From IMG/VR virus record IMGVR_UViG_3300020457_000140, positions 1 to 20,293 of that record: a stretch of 20,293 nt of DNA; one strand, 5' to 3'. The DNA comes from a virus. A model generated the notes under the pieces. It was given only the letters and a program-made list of their open reading frames with translations. It searched no databases and was not told the DNA's origin. The translations under genes were made by a program, and so were the position numbers. Positions 19,451 through 20,293 of this stretch are shown here, in pieces. Positions within the stretch are counted from its first letter, which is position 1. Every line of letters begins with the position of its first letter.

Positions 19451-19864
19451 TTGAACCAACTACATCTTTTTAAAGATACCCCAGAGATTATAAGGGGTAA
19501 TAGTAGAATTTGTAGTAAATGCAAAAAGAAATTGCCTTTAAAATGTTTCCCTAAAGTTCGTGGTCTTTATTATAGACCTGAATGTAAATCCTGTATTAAT
19601 GGTCAATTAAGTGCGAGAAGAAAATTAAGAAAGATATACCCTCATCCAGCCGAAGATTATAGGTGTCCTATCTGCGAAAGGCATAAAGATGATATTCTTA
19701 TTCAGGATTCAAGAAATTTAAGAAGTCCTTGGGTGCTGGATCATTGCCATGAAACCCAGGAGTTTAGGGGATGGTTATGTGATCGTTGTAATAAGCTTTG
19801 TGGTAACGCTACAGATGATATTTCTGTCCTAAAAAAGGCGATAAAATACCTAAGTAATATATAG
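19451..19864 (+). CDS. Endonuclease VII-like (HNH/His-Me) nuclease
   Basis: This 137-aa protein resembles T4 endonuclease VII, which resolves branched DNA before packaging. The core is CPIC (C72, C75), WVLDHCHETQEFRG (catalytic D97, H98, H100), LCDRCNKLCG (C110, C113 complete the zinc site; N114 is the metal-binding Asn) and a C-terminal helix. An additional zinc ribbon precedes it (C21, C24, C45, C48). The start is TTG 19451, directly after the TAA of the previous gene, so it is probably translated by coupling. It would be the third nuclease of the window and the only one in the rightward unit, consistent with a late, packaging-linked job. Confidence 0.82.
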   Translation: MNQLHLFKDTPEIIRGNSRICSKCKKKLPLKCFPKVRGLYYRPECKSCINGQLSARRKLRKIYPHPAEDYRCPICERHKDDILIQDSRNLRSPWVLDHCHETQEFRGWLCDRCNKLCGNATDDISVLKKAIKYLSNI

Positions 19865-19888
19865 GGTGTACCCCCCTAGGGCATTTAT

Positions 19889-19917
19889 ATTGTACCATGA
19901 AATTTAAAATTTGTAAA
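19889..19917 (-). promoter_or_regulatory. Minus-strand promoter-like sequence
   Basis: TTTACA (19917-19912), 17-bp spacer, TACAAT (19894-19889), preceded by TGG. It matches the promoter at 2-30 at 21 of 30 positions, including the last ten. It points leftward across the endonuclease gene, where no minus-strand gene exists until 14587, so its product would be antisense or a long leader. Confidence 0.5.
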
Positions 19918-19956
19918 TATTTTTTTTTAACTATGGCACTAACTAATATACAGTTG

Positions 19957-19985
19957 TTGACATAGTAAAGTCCTTTTGATATAAT
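19957..19985 (+). promoter_or_regulatory. Consensus sigma70 promoter
   Basis: Perfect TTGACA (19957-19962), 17-bp spacer and perfect TATAAT (19980-19985). The start point near 19992 leaves only about 12 nt before ATG 20004. It should be recognised strongly by host RNA polymerase and drives the 89-aa gene and the gene beyond the window. Confidence 0.88.
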
Positions 19986-20003
19986 AATGAATATAAAAAG
20001 TTA

Positions 20004-20273
20004 ATGTCGTTTATTAATCTGCATTACATAAGAGCAGCCATACAGGCTAAAACAGGCAAAAGATTAAGTTTAAGAAAAGTAAAAAGGCTACTTGTGAGAG
20101 AGAAGTTGATTACGGCTGATGAAGCTAGGCAGCTCCAGCCATTTAATTATGCGGATTATTTCAATTTTCCCCATTCAGAAATCGATGAATCACTTGGCAT
20201 CCAAGAAGATGAATTTGAGGATGATCAAGCGGAAGCGAAAGTCTTTGCCAAAATTGAACAAGAAAACAGATAA
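20004..20273 (+). CDS. Hypothetical 89-aa protein
   Basis: This protein is not recognised. The N-terminal half is basic and helical (YIRAAIQAKTGKRLSLRKVKRLLVREKLITADEA) and could be a small winged or helix-turn-helix DNA-binding unit. The C-terminal half is acidic (SEIDESLGIQEDEFEDDQAEAKVFAKIEQ). It starts at ATG 20004 with a very short leader and only AAAAG as ribosome binding site. It stands directly behind a perfect promoter and just before the next gene; in many phages a small gene in this place precedes terminase or portal, but that is context only. Confidence 0.7.
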   Translation: MSFINLHYIRAAIQAKTGKRLSLRKVKRLLVREKLITADEARQLQPFNYADYFNFPHSEIDESLGIQEDEFEDDQAEAKVFAKIEQENR

Positions 20274-20289
20274 ATTGAAAGGATAGCCA

Positions 20290-20293
20290 TGCC
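20290..20293 (+). CDS. Start of a further gene, cut by the window edge
   Basis: ATG at 20290 follows AAAGGA by 7 nt and lies 16 nt after the previous stop. Only four bases are inside the window, so the product cannot be named. Being in the same unit as the 89-aa gene, it is probably the first large gene of the packaging or structural region. Confidence 0.55.

Overview
The window looks like part of the genome of a temperate tailed phage, probably infecting a marine alphaproteobacterium of the SAR11 (Pelagibacter) type. This rests on four things: the strong AT bias; a T7-like replication set without a phage RNA polymerase; a class II ribonucleotide reductase; and a tyrosine integrase beside a 41-bp copy of the 3' half of an initiator tRNA(fMet) gene. 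The host assignment is inference; the gene calls come from motifs visible in the translations.

Layout. (1) Positions 58-12464, minus strand: a tightly packed operon with many ATGA, TAATG and TGATG overlaps. In transcription order it holds a small unknown gene coupled to an orphan C5-cytosine methyltransferase, five small unknown genes, a zinc/TOPRIM primase, two small genes, a DnaB-like helicase, family A DNA polymerase, a putative ssDNA-binding protein, a Cas4-like PD-(D/E)XK nuclease with a probable Fe-S cluster, a second small PD-(D/E)XK nuclease, a small unknown gene, DUF3310, MazG and ribonucleotide reductase. Together they degrade and recycle nucleotides, make dNTPs and copy the phage DNA. 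(2) Positions 12465-14590: the integration module, with attP, a previously uncalled 58-aa membrane protein, the integrase and its promoter, repeated AACGAATCA sites, and a strong plus-strand terminator that no plus-strand gene explains. (3) Positions 14590-18900, plus strand: a very AT-rich accessory block. It contains a DUF7227-like gene, an 800-nt structured non-coding region, a DUF932-like gene and five small unknown genes, including a 41-aa membrane protein. (4) Positions 18900-20293, plus strand: two promoters, a small acidic gene, an endonuclease VII-like nuclease, another small gene, and the first bases of a further gene that probably opens the packaging/structural region.

The most unusual structure is in block 3. 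The coding segments are enclosed by long inverted repeats: 25 bp perfect at 16346/18021; nested inside it, 28 bp at 16384/16935 with one G.U-compatible mismatch; and, one base after the outer pair closes, 25 bp with two mismatches at 18047/18667. Genes inside or beside them start from near-identical leaders, one of which is a perfect 36-bp direct repeat. This resembles the long flanking stems of pre-rRNA processing units more than any standard phage layout I know. Invertible or mobile cassettes are alternatives.
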